From NCBI GenBank assembly GCA_963778225.1, contig CAVZTR010000008.1, positions 92,507-156,506 on the forward strand: a DNA stretch of 64,000 nucleotides. Direction: 5' to 3'. Under the pieces are notes generated by a model. The model did not search any database. It worked only from the letters and a program-made list of their open reading frames with translations, and had not been told where the DNA came from. Both the position numbers and the translations under genes were made by a program. Below, in pieces: positions 53,801-63,263 of this stretch. This stretch comes from JAGVSR01 sp963778225. Its GTDB lineage: Bacteria; Pseudomonadota; Alphaproteobacteria; Rhizobiales; Hyphomicrobiaceae. Position 1 is the stretch's first letter; each line of letters begins with the position of its first letter.

Positions 53801-53944
53801 ATGACCTGGCACACGATCCCTTGGCGCCTTGTTACCCCGCAGTCGGTCGAGGCGCTGGGCCATAGGCTCTGGTTGCGGTGCAACGCGTGCGGTCACGACC
53901 TGATCGTGCCGGCCGTTGAGTGGTGCATGGGCGAGTGCCCATAG
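53801..53944 (+). pseudogene. Zinc-ribbon mini-gene, copy B (3' truncated)
   Basis: ATG 53801 gives MTWHTIPWRLVTPQSVEALGH, then RLWLRCNACGHDLIVPAVEWC and a quick stop. The first CxxC is present, and the second half (CERCGERKAHCW) is missing. Similarity to other copies stops at about 53930, where sequence belonging to the 3' end of the minus-strand Na/Pi cotransporter gene begins. The junction marks a recombination or insertion point. Best reference for the true N-terminus of the family. Confidence 0.6.
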
Positions 53945-55689
53945 CAGCCGGTTTGGACTCGGAATTCATGCTCGTTCGTTCCGATCGCGGCGCTGTTGGG
54001 TTGAACCCGCAGGTCCTGATGCCCTCTCCCGCCGCAGCCAAGGAGATGCGCAGCCGATCGCCAGGCGTGATGCGTAATCCGTTCCAACCTCCTCACGGCG
54101 TCGATCCGCGCCAGTGCTTCCGCGGCTGTCAACTGCCCCGGCGCGACGGACGCGAGGACGGCGGCGCGGTGATCCCGCTGCAGGGCGGCGAATTCGCGAA
54201 CGGCGCCCTCCGCCTCGGCCAGCGCCGCGCTGACCTCGGTCGAAATGCTCCAGCCGATGGGCCCGGCCCGCTCGCTGAGGGCGGATTCCTCTGTGATCGA
54301 GTAGCCAATCTTCTGCGAGGCCTGCATGGCCTTTTGGCAGAGCGCAACGGCGTGTAGATCGTGCGCGGCACCAGCGGCGGGGTCGGCCAATTCGTTGCCC
54401 GTCAGGACTTCAGCAAGCCGCATCGTATGATCCAGCGCGTGCAGCGTGCTCGTCATGCGAAGCCGCTCGACTTCCGTTCCAGGCAATTCCTGAAGTTCGA
54501 ACAGGAAAGACTCCTCCACTTTTCCAAGCGTGGTGGCGGCTGTCGCAGTTTCCCGCGTCATGCTGCGGGATCCACCCGAAAGCGCGACGGAAGCCACGCC
54601 GGCGGTTGTCTTGAGCACATCTGCTACGACGCGCCGGGCGGCTTCGACGGCAATCACTGGATTGCTGAGTGCGCTTGGATCGAGTGCACGTTCAAGCGCC
54701 GTTTCCTTTGAAGGCAAGAGCCGCTCGACGGTTCGGGTGAACCACTGCGTCGCTGGGAGGAGTACCGCAACGCCGATGACGTTGTACGCCGTATGGTAGG
54801 CAGCTAGGAGCGTCGTGCCGTCGAGCGACGAGGTGAGATCCCTCATCAGCGCTGCCGTGAACGGGAAGGTAACGATCGCAATGATCGCCGCGATGATCTT
54901 GAAGAGAATATAGGCGAGTGCGAGACGTTTGGCCGTGGTGCTCGCGCCGATCGCTGCCAGCGCCGAACTCGTCGCCGTCCCGATATTCTGTCCGATAATC
55001 AAAGCGGCGCCCTGCTCCAAACTCACCGCTCCAGCGTACAAAGCCGAGATCGTGACGGCGATAGCAGCCGTGGAGGATTGCATGACTGCGGTCATGGCTA
55101 GTCCGACCACGATACGGTCAGAAGGCCGAGCGATCCGGCCGCCCAGCCGACCCCCGGCGCGCCAAGCACCGCAGGCAAGTCAGATCGGGTGCAAGCTCTC
55201 CGCAAGGCCTCCCATGCCCTGCTGAAGGGTGGTGAGCCCATAGAGCACAAGCGCAAAACCTGCGAGCGCTCCGCCCGCCGCCGCGATCCGCCCGCTAGCC
55301 AGCAGCTTGACTAATGCGCCAACGAAGATCATCGGCAGCGCGTAAGTCGAAAGCGAGACGCGCACGCCGATGAGCGCCACCAGCCAGCCCGTGCCTGTAG
55401 TTCCCACGTTCGCGCCGAATACGAGGCCGAGCCCTTGACCGGGGAAGCACGGTCAAGAGCCCAGGCACTGACGAGGCCTATCGTCGTCATCGTCACTGCG
55501 CTAGACGACTGCACGAGCAGTGTAACAATCGCGCCCCCAGAAGGCACCAGAAAGCGGCGTGGCAGCCGCCTTGCCGAGCACAGTACGCAGCGAGGATCCG
55601 GCCAGTGCCTTTAATCCGTCGGTCATGATTGTCATGCCGAGCAGGAACAGCCCGACACCGCCGAAGTGGCGATTGCGGTCGACATAGAC
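53931..55689 (-). pseudogene. Na/Pi cotransporter with PhoU-like domain (frameshifted, 3' end replaced)
   Basis: Phosphate:sodium symporter of the NptA/YjbB type. Readable parts in order: HFGGVGLFLLGMTIMTDGLKALAG (about 55680-55600), VTLLVQSSSAVTMTTIGLVSA (55547 frame), TGWLVALIGVRVSLSTYALP and FALVLYGLTTLQQGMGGL (55407-55180), DLPAVLGAPGVGW in another frame (about 55180-55120), then VVGLAMTAVMQSSTAAIAVTISA and a PhoU-like helical C-terminus (55110 frame). The two QSS motifs are the family signature. At least four single-base frame changes are needed. The last codons run into zinc-ribbon copy B, so the natural stop is gone. It lies 12 bp after the PPK2 stop. Confidence 0.75.
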
Positions 55690-55700
55690 CTAACCCTCGC

Positions 55701-56613
55701 TCACTTTTGTTGTTCAAGCTCCGCCCGCGCCGCTGCGAGATCCTTGATCTGATCTTGCGTAAGCTTGGGATATTCGAGATCGAGATGGTTCTACGGCCTC
55801 AACAATGGCCGCCGCGACAACGAGGCGTGTGAACCATTTGTTGTCAGCAGGCACGACGAACCATGGCGCGGCCTTTGCGGCGGTGGCACGAATTGCTTCG
55901 TCATAGGCCTCCATGTAATCGTTCCAATATTGGCGCTCGCGAATATCGGACGCGGAAAACTTCCAGTTCTTGTCGGGCTTATCGAGGCGTTTGAGGAACC
56001 GCTTCTTCTGCTCTGCGTACGACAAGTTCGCGGATCAAGAACTTGAGGATGACCACGCCCTGGCGCGTGAGATAGTCTTCAAAGCGGGCGATATCGGCGA
56101 GGCGCTCCTCCCAAATGCTTTTCCCGACAGCTGCCGGGGGCATCATCTGCGCCTTCGCAGCTCCTGGTGGACCCGCACAATAAGCACTTCTTCATAATAC
56201 GAGCGGTTGAAAATGCCGATGCGTCCTCGCTGGGGTACCTTCGTCACGTAGCGATGCAGGAAATCACGCGAAAGCTCCTCATCGGAGGGTTGCTTAATGA
56301 AAATACATCGCAACCCTGAGGATTGAGCGCCCGACATGACGTGCTTAATCGTTCCATCCTTTCCCGCCGCGTCCATCGCCTGGAATACCAGCAGCACGGA
56401 CCAGGAGAATACCTGTGCGTATAGAATGTCCTGCTCCATCGCGAGGTACTGCGAGCCTCGCCGGAGTAGCTCCGCCGCTTCCTATCTTCGTCCATTTCTG
56501 AGTCCCAGCGTATCGCCGGGATCGAAGTCCTTCAGCCGAAATCCCTTGCCCTTTGTCACACGGAACGGGTCTGTAAATTTCCTCATGTCATCTATTATTT
56601 CTTTGCGGGGCAT
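55701..56613 (-). pseudogene. Polyphosphate kinase 2 (PPK2 family), frameshifted
   Basis: Polyphosphate:nucleotide phosphotransferase. ATG 56613 (MPRKEIIDDMRKFTDPFRV) leads into GFRLKDFDPGDT. Then, in other frames, come LLVFQAMDAAGKDGTIKHVM (Walker A-like), IFIKQPSDEELSRDFLHRY, GRIGIFNRSYYEEVLIVRV (Walker B/lid), AEQKKRFLKRLDKPDKNWKFS, and APWFVVPADNKWFTRLVVAAAI. The final frame ends HLDLEYPKLTQDQIKDLAAA with a stop at 55701. Joined, it would be about 304 residues, normal for PPK2. At least three to four single-base frame changes occur. Frameshifted fragments: 56439-56143, 56025-55714. Confidence 0.75.
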
Positions 56614-56732
56614 TGACCCACTCCTCCAGGGCAATCGAAGACTCTTCTCCAAGGTCATCCGGGAAATGCTTAGTAGGCACGCTGGCAACTATGCCGCCTG
56701 CAGCGCTGTAGAGTAAAGACAATTCACTGCTT

Positions 56733-59667
56733 TCAAGCTCGATGATGGTCGCGGCCGGGATGCCGTCGGCTTGGCCCCGCACCGAGATAAGCGCGAGAGG
56801 TTAGACTTCGGGGTAAACGCTCAGTAGGCCTGCAACGACTGAGCAGACTGACCGAACTCGAGCGCGCGCCTTGGCGCAGGGGGCGGCCGTCACGCTTCCC
56901 GTCGCTCGCGTATTCGGGCCTCCTGCTTCCACCGAGGTGACGGTTTGCTTCAGACTGGGGGATCATGCTAATGACGAGCTTCTCCGCCTCGACGATCAGG
57001 AAGAACACGAAGCCTCCGGCGATTCGCCACGGCCACACGTACAGCGGCACGGCCTCGGTGTCGAACATCCGTTGAAGCGGCGTGAAGTCGGTGAAGAGGA
57101 GCTGTAGCACTACCACCGCACCGATGCCCATCGGAAGGTATTTGTTGCCGAAGTGCGCACTGATGGACAGCGAGTTGTCGATCAGGTAGCGGCTGTTCAG
57201 CAGGTAGAAGCACTGGCCGATGGTGATGGCATTCACCGCAACCGTTCTCGCCAGCGCGTCGGATGCGCCTGGCCCTTCATCCAGAAAAATGCCCAGAGCG
57301 TACCGAACCAGCGCCGCGCCGACAAAAACCACCCGCCAGATGCCGAAGCCATTCGAGGATCGGGCGTTCGACCGCGCGCGGCGCGCGCGACATCACGTCG
57401 GTCTCGTGCGGCTCGAAGCAGATCGCCAGCCCGAAGCGACCGAGGTCACCATGTTCACCCACAACACCTGTGGCGCGGTGATGGGTAGGGTGAAGCCCAG
57501 GAAGATCGCGACTGCGATACCACTAGGGCCTGTGCGAAGTTGGTGGGGAACAGGAACAGGATCGCCTTCTCAATGTTGTTGTACACCGTGCGGCCTTCTT
57601 CGACCGCAGCGGCGATAGAGGCGAAGTTGTCGTCGGCGAGGATCATTTCCGCCGCCTCCTTGGTCACCTCGGTCCCCTTAATGCCCATCGCCACGCCGAT
57701 GTCGGCCTTCTTGAGCGAGGGCGCGTCGTTGACACCGTCGCCCGTCATGGCGCGGAATTGCCCGTTAGCCTGGATGGCCTTCACTAGACGCAGCTTGTGC
57801 TCGGGGCTCGCACGCGCGAACACATCGCATTCGCCCACGGTCTCGCGCAGCGCCGCTTCGTTCATCTCCTCGATCTCGGCGCCGGTGACGGCCTTCTTGC
57901 CGTCACCGAGGCCGAGCATCTTGGCAATCGCAGCGGCCGTGATGGGATGGTCGCCGGTGATCATCGTAACGCGGATGCCCCCGCCGTGGCATTCCTCGAT
58001 CACTTCGACCGCCTCCTTGCGCGGCGGATCGAGCAAACCGATGAGGCCGATGAGCACCAGATTCCTTGGCAGGTCCGCAGGCGTGAGGCCGCCCTTCTCG
58101 AGCCCCGGGCTTTCGAGCCGAGCGCGTGCGAGCACGCGTTCGCCCTGGCCAGCGAGCTTGTCTGCGATATTCGCGAAGCGCTGGCGATCGATCGGCGCGT
58201 AGCTGCCATCGGCGAGCTGCTGCCGGTCGCAAGCCTCCATGACGACCTCCGGTGCCCCCTTCACGAACAAGAGCTCTTTTCCGCCTGGGCCCTGATGCAG
58301 CGTCGCCATGAACTTGTGCTCGGACTCGAAAGGAATTGCGTCGATGCGCGGATAGGCCGCCCGCTCGTCGTCGCGCTGGACCCCGAGCTTGTTCGCAAAA
58401 GGATACAGCGCGGCTTCGGTCGGATCGCCCTCAACCTTCCACGTACCGTCCTGCTGGAAGATCTCAGCGTCGTTGCACAGCATCGAGTTGCGCGCGAAGA
58501 GCTCCAGCAGCAGGCTGGATTCGGCCTTCTTGTCACTCTCCTTGACCTCACCCTCGGGCGCGTAGCCATTCCCGGTCACATGGTACTCGCGCTCGGCCGT
58601 TGCTGCCGAGACCACCATCATCTCCATCAAGGTGAGGGTGCCGGTCTTGTCGGAGCAAATTCTCGATACCGAGCCTAGCGTCTCGACCGCCGGCAGCCGG
58701 CGGATGATGGCATTGCGGCTCGCCATGCGCTGCACGCCGATCGCGAGCGTGATGGTGATGAGCGCGGGCAGGCCCTCCGGAATCGACGACACCGCGATTC
58801 CGGTGATCACCTGGAACAACTCGACGAAATCCATGCCAGCGACCCAGCGACCATAGGCGAACACCAACACGCTCACCACGGCGACCACTGCGGTGATGCC
58901 ATACCCGAGCTGCTTGATCTGCCGCAGGAGCGGCGTCTCGGTGTGCTCACTCCGGCGAGCAGCTGGTTGTCTTCCGAGTTCGTACTCTAGGCACCCGTCG
59001 CCACGACGAGGCCGGTGGCGCGCCCCGAGACAACCAGTCGTGCCGGAAAACGTCATGCTCTCGCGGTCGCCGACGGTGGACTTCTCGGCAACGGGATCGG
59101 CCGTCTTATCGGCCGGCACCAATTCACCGGTGAGGGCGGCCTCTTCCGTGCGCAGGTTCTTCACGTCCACTAGCCGGAGATCCGCGGGCACCTTCTCGCC
59201 GGACTCGAGCAGGACGACATCGCCGGGCACGAGATCGTCGGCTGGGATCATGCGCGTCTCGCCGCCGCGCATGGTGCGCGCGTCCGCCGACAGCATGTTG
59301 CGGATGGAGTCGAGCGCCTTCTCGGCGCGGCCTTCCTGGATGAAGCCCAGCAATGCGTTCAGCAGCACCACGCCAAGGATGATCCCCGCGTCCAGCCAGA
59401 GGCCCAGCATCAGCTTGGTGAAGCCGGCAGCGAGCAGCACGTACACCAGGATGTTGTTGAGCTGCGTGACGAAGCGCGCCGGGGCACCGGGCCGCGCTTC
59501 TTGCCTTCAGGCAGGCGGTTCGGGCCATACTCGGCGAGGCGGTCCGCCGCCTCGGCGGGGTTCAGTCCCTTCGCAGGGTCTGTGTCGAGCAGCTTGGCGG
59601 TCTCCGCGATCGAGAGGGCATGCCAGAGTGTTTCCGTGCCGGACGAAACCTTCATCGCTGCATTCAT
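56733..59667 (-). pseudogene. P-type cation (Ca2+-type) ATPase, frameshifted
   Basis: P2-type ATPase. ATG 59667 begins the cation-ATPase N domain (LWHALSIAETAKLLDTDPAKGLNPAEAADRL, AEYGPNRLPEG). After a frame change at about 59485 come LGFIQEGRAEKALDSIRNML, LVPGDVVLLESGEKVPADLR, the phosphorylation motif CSDKTGTLT, KGAPEVV, VTMITGDHPITAAAIAK and MTGDGVNDAPSLKKADIGVAMG (59446 frame). The C-terminal transmembrane domain is in further frames (about 57500-56950, VNAITIGQCFYLLNSRYL). A short out-of-frame patch lies after FSGTT near 59020. Joined length is near 900 residues, normal. The true C-terminus near 56900 is uncertain. Confidence 0.8.
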
Positions 59668-60050
59668 GCACCTATCCTCCGTGCCATGGCGCGAACACGC
59701 CCTCATGAAATCCGGCCACCGCGCGGGCATCCAACCTAGAAGACCCGCGAGACCTGGGGCGCTCGTAAAGATGCCGCTGAAGAATAGCACCAGCAATCAG
59801 GCTCGCTTGCACACTGCCATGATTGCGTCGAAAACCTCACTCAAAAAACAAGAGCGGCCAGCGGCTTGACACTACTATGCGAGCCCAAGCACTGCCTTAT
59901 TATGTAGAAGGCATCAATTATCGGATGGCATATTGTGCACCGCAATGTCGATGAGGGCGTCGCCAATGGGAAATGGTAGCCCATATTAAGAACACACCCG
60001 CATCAATCTGTGAGGGCTTCGCCAACCAGTAGGGCCTATCTATTGGAACG
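59668..60050. other. Intergenic region between CaCA and ATPase genes
   Basis: About 380 bp without a gene. The part 59880-60000 is richer in A and T and could hold a promoter for the minus-strand ATPase gene. No repeat or RNA gene recognised. Confidence 0.3.
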
Positions 60051-61061
60051 CTAGTTGGGAAGCAGCACGAAGATGTAAGCGACATAACCCATCAACAGTA
60101 TGGCGCCTTCGATGCGGCTGGAGAATTCGATAGCCCCGCCAGGCGAACGCGAGCATGGCGACGCTTGCAGCGACCATGACCAGGTTGTCGAAGCTTACGA
60201 TCTCGGGCGGAACGGCAGTTGGCTGGATTAGACCCGTGACGCCGCCAATGCCGAGGATATTATAGATGTTTGAGCCCATGATATTCCCGAGTGCGACATC
60301 GCTGTGCTTGCGGATCGCGGCCTGACCGACGTAACGAACTCGGGCATTGAAGTTCCGACGGCAACAATCGTGAGACCGATGACGGTTTCCGTCATGTCGT
60401 AGGACCGGGCAATTCCGATGGCGCCGTCGACGAGCAGTTTGCCGCCGACAACGACAACTGCGAGGCCTCCAACTGCCATCAGGAGCGGAATCACAATTGC
60501 GGTCTTTTCCGCCCTCGTCTCGGCGTCGCCCCCGCGACCGACGACACGGTCATGCAATTCGCCAAAAGCCTCTGCCTTCTCGAATGCCGACGTGTGGCCG
60601 TCCGCTGCGGCTGCTGGCACCGTCTCCTGGCGGTAGGCATAGATAAGATAAGCTGCGAGCAAAATGACGAATATCGAACCCGTGATGCGGTCGAGGTTGC
60701 CAAAATAAGAGATCATAGCAAAAAGCAGTGCGCTAACAACGACAGCCACACCGTCGCGGCGTAGCGCCTTGGATTGCACGGCCATCGGCGTAATGAGTGC
60801 TGAGAGGCCAAGGATGCGCAGAATATTGGAGATGCTTGAGCCGACGATGTTGCCGATGGCAATACCAGGAGAGCCAGCGAGTGCCGCCTGTACACTAGTC
60901 ACGAGTTCCGGTGCCGACGTTCCCAGGCCGACAAGAGTCAGGCCGATCAGACGGGGTGACATCCCCAAATTTTCGGCGACGGCGACTGCTCCTCGCACAA
61001 GCATTTCGCCACCGATGACCAGTGACACCAAACCGCCAAGCAGTAGAGCCGCATCCCCCAC
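60051..61061 (-). pseudogene. Ca2+/Na+ antiporter of the CaCA family (YrbG-like), frameshifted
   Basis: GTG 61061 begins MGDAALLLGGLVSLVIGGEMLVRGAV. The first alpha repeat is GLTLVGLGTSAPELVTSVQAALAGSPGIAIGNIVGSSISN; the second is GLTIVAVGTSMPEFVTSV and, after two frame changes at about 60330-60290, MGSNIYNILGIGGVTGLIQP. The last helix is shifted again (about 60130) and ends GYVAYIFVLLPN with a stop at 60051. Joined length is about 336 residues, right for the family. The two alpha-repeat motifs make the assignment firm. Confidence 0.8.
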
Positions 61062-61196
61062 GTCCGTCCCCCATGAATGACATCACCGAACAGATGACCA
61101 ACGTCGAGGGCCAGCGCTTCGCCCCCGTTTGGTGGACCGCCTCGATGCAAGTGCGCGTTACCCGTCCAGCGACTTATCGGATACCACAGAAGGACG

Positions 61197-61253
61197 ATGT
61201 GCAACCTCTACTGGCGGAGATTAAGTCACGCGGCGGTTGTGGTTCATTGCTAA
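61197..61253 (+). other. Third copy of the SRAP-like start (MCNLY)
   Basis: ATGTGCAACCTCTACT, identical for 16 bases to the starts at 52944 and 63161, opens an 18-codon frame that ends at TAA 61251. Nothing else on either side matches the other copies. It may be a very short remnant or coincidence. Confidence 0.3.
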
Positions 61254-61279
61254 TGTTACATTGCGGCGGAGGATAATTT

Positions 61280-61681
61280 ATGGACGTTCCGACAGATCAA
61301 AACCCAAAGCAAATCGTCAGCCGCCTCATCCATCATGCCGAGAATGCTTTCCTGCTGGTCATCGCGCTCTTCACCGTGGTGGCGATGTTGCAGGAAATCC
61401 TGATCATGATTGAAGCCCGGTCCGTCGAATTGAAGGACCTGCTTCTCATGTTCATTTATGTCGAAGTCCTGGGCATGGTCGGCGTCTACTATGACAGCAA
61501 GAAAATTCCTATCACGCTGCCTTTGTTCATCGCGATCACCGCGCTTGCGCGGCTCGTCATCCTGCAAGGCAAGGATCAGCCGCCGGTGAACCTGCTTTAT
61601 GAAAGCGGCGCGGTGCTACTGCTCGCCATCGCGTGCGTGGTAATTACCTACAAGCCCGGCAAGAAGGGTGACGACACATAG
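61280..61681 (+). CDS. psiE: Phosphate-starvation-inducible PsiE family protein
   Basis: Four-helix membrane protein of 133 residues, intact. ATG 61280 follows GGCGGAGGA. Features: LIHHAENAFLLVIALFTVVAMLQEILIMIE, LLLMFIYVEVLGMVGVYYDSKKIPITLPLFIAITALARLVI, and a last helix AVLLLAIACVVITY. PsiE in E. coli is induced by phosphate limitation; the molecular role is unknown. It is divergent from the CaCA/ATPase/PPK2/NptA cluster and adds to its phosphate theme. Confidence 0.85.
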   Translation: MDVPTDQNPKQIVSRLIHHAENAFLLVIALFTVVAMLQEILIMIEARSVELKDLLLMFIYVEVLGMVGVYYDSKKIPITLPLFIAITALARLVILQGKDQPPVNLLYESGAVLLLAIACVVITYKPGKKGDDT

Positions 61682-61827
61682 ACGCCGGTTTGGTCCCTCT
61701 CTTACTAAGTGCATTACGCTGCTTCTGATGGTTGAGCGGACATCATTTCATAACTGCTAGACAATCAACCGGTCGAGCTGTCCGATGTCCGCTATCTCTG
61801 CAAAGCTGCCCGAGCGATCAACTCACG

Positions 61828-62094
61828 ATGACCTGGCACACACTCCCCAAGGACGACGCTTGGCGACGCGTCACCCCGCTATCCGTCAGGCGGCCGGGCC
61901 AAGGCTTTGGCTGCGGTGCAACGCGTGCGGTCACGACTTGGTCTGTGCCGGCCGTCGAGTGGTGTGAGTTGAAAAGCGTCCGGTCTGACACACCGCTGCT
62001 GCTCATCGCACGGCGCCTGAAGTGCGAACGTTGCGGCGAACGCAAGGCCCATTGCTGGCCGGACCCGCATGACAGCTTGCAAGCGCGGGAGTGA
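61828..62094 (+). pseudogene. Zinc-ribbon mini-gene, copy C (compensating frameshifts)
   Basis: Uninterrupted frame of 88 residues: MTWHTLPKDDAWRRVTPLSV at the start and DTPLLLIARRLKCERCGERK, AHCWPDPHDSLQARE at the end. The centre is read out of frame, so the first CxxC is lost. The expected LWLRCNACGHDL is found one frame over. A one-base loss near 61890 and a one-base gain near 61945 explain this. Only the CERC pair remains, so zinc binding is doubtful. Confidence 0.6.
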
Positions 62095-62226
62095 CGGGAC
62101 AAAGCGGACAACGATGTCGTCTAAAAAAGTGCATCACTACACTTTGACCCACTCCACATCGCGCTCCACTCAAGAGAATGCTCTGACAAAAATAGAGTAA
62201 GCAGATCAGCTAGATGTTTGCTTGTG

Positions 62227-62254
62227 GGGTAGCTCTGGGTAGCGCTGGGGTAGC
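62227..62254 (+). repeat. Triple GGGTAGC direct repeat
   Basis: GGGTAGC at 62227-62233, 62237-62243 and 62248-62254, spaced 10-11 bp, that is on one helical face. The motif is shared with the pair beside tRNA-Thr at 51151-51170. Confidence 0.4.
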
Positions 62255-62365
62255 ATCCTCACTCGATGCTGTTCTGTTCACGAAAATCAGTAACGGCCCC
62301 TGTGCCGACCCGCTGCCGTTGGAAGTATGGTGGTCATGAGGATTAACTCGCAGGGGCAGACGAGT

Positions 62366-62626
62366 ATGACTTGGCAGACAATCCCCAACGACGAAGTTGT
62401 CTGTTACCCCGCTGTCGGTCGAGGCGCTGGGCCACAGGCTCTGGTTGCGGTGCAACGCGTGCGGTCACGACCTGATCGTGCCGGCCGTCGAATGGTGCAA
62501 GTCGAGAGACGTTCGGCCGACACGCCGTTGTTGCTCATCGCACGACGCCTGAGGTGCGAGCGGTGCGGCGAGCGCAAGGCCCACTGTTGGCCAGAACCTC
62601 ACGACAGATTGCTAGCGAGACGATGA
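62366..62626 (+). pseudogene. Zinc-ribbon mini-gene, copy D (compensating frameshifts)
   Basis: Open frame of 86 residues from ATG 62366 (MTWQTIPNDEVV) to the intact end DTPLLLIARRLRCERCGERK, AHCWPEPHDRLLARR. The middle 45 residues are out of frame; the consensus LWLRCNACGHDLIVPAVEWC lies one frame away. The two frame changes fall at different places from those of copy C (near 62400 and near 62515). Ends are kept in phase in both. Confidence 0.6.
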
Positions 62627-62728
62627 TGGGTAGCAACGGAAAGCGATGTCGCCCAATCTCAAGTATGTCATATGATTACCCAGTTCACACATACGCTCCG
62701 GTCCAAGCTCATATTGGAGTGCGATTGA

Positions 62729-63082
62729 ATGGCGCTGAAACACGCAAAGTCTGGAGAGGTCGTCGATCTGCGGCCGCTTGGCGACAAGCTTAACGGTGCT
62801 AAGACGAGCGCCATCATCAAATCTGAGCATTTCGAGGCGATCAGGTTGATCGTCGTTGCAGGATCGACGATCCCGACGCACGAGGTCGCAGGCAATGTCA
62901 TGCTTCACTGTCTGGAGGGGCACGTGCGGCTCGGCCTGAGCGATGGCGATATCGATCTCAAGACAGGCGAGTGGGTCTTCCTCGATCGCTTTGAAGATTA
63001 TTCGATCTCAGGCGTCGAGAACTCAAGCGTGCTTATGACCATTCTCTTTCCGCATAGGTCGCGCCGAGCACCAGGGCTGTGA
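62729..63082 (+). CDS. Cupin-domain protein
   Basis: 117-residue single-domain cupin. ATG 62729 starts MALKHAKSGEVVDLRPLGDKL. The barrel has LIVVAGSTIPTHEVAGNVMLHCLEGHVRLGL and DIDLKTGEWVFLDRFEDYSISGVENSSVLMTILFP. Metal ligands of motif 1 are reduced (one His, then Glu), and motif 2 lacks the usual His. It is a plausible intact gene between zinc-ribbon copies D and E. Substrate unknown. Confidence 0.75.
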   Translation: MALKHAKSGEVVDLRPLGDKLNGAKTSAIIKSEHFEAIRLIVVAGSTIPTHEVAGNVMLHCLEGHVRLGLSDGDIDLKTGEWVFLDRFEDYSISGVENSSVLMTILFPHRSRRAPGL

Positions 63083-63141
63083 TTACGCGCTACGGCCACC
63101 GTTGGCCAGTGACGCACGACAGCTTGCAAGCGCGCAAGTGA
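63083..63141 (+). pseudogene. Zinc-ribbon mini-gene, copy E (3' remnant)
   Basis: Only the last ~18 codons remain: HRWPVTHDSLQARK followed by a stop at 63139. The AHCWPE motif is altered (HRWPVT). It starts right after the cupin stop and is followed 19 bp later by an SRAP-like start, the same order as copy A. Confidence 0.5.
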
Positions 63142-63160
63142 TGGGTCACGACTGAGCACC

Positions 63161-63259
63161 ATGTGCAACCTCTACTCGATGACGGCCGCGCATGGAGGCG
63201 ATGCTCCGATCGCCTCCAGATGCCCGAGGCGCAATAAGCCAAACCAATCGACCTTCTAA
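63161..63259 (+). pseudogene. SRAP/YedK-like peptidase gene, 5' remnant (copy E)
   Basis: ATG 63161 reads MCNLYSMTAAHGGDAPI and stops at 63257-63259 after 32 codons. The first ten residues match copy A and the normal SRAP N-terminus with its crosslinking Cys2. The rest is unrelated, so only the start survives. Confidence 0.55.
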
Positions 63260-63263
63260 AGCG

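Noticed and set aside
54129..54711. Plus-strand frames of 80-145 codons opposite the Na/Pi C-terminus
   Set aside because: Antisense shadows of the PhoU-like helical region.
61022..61276. 84-codon plus frame before psiE
   Set aside because: Overlaps the CaCA start and has no domain or ribosome site; only the embedded 16-mer is of note.
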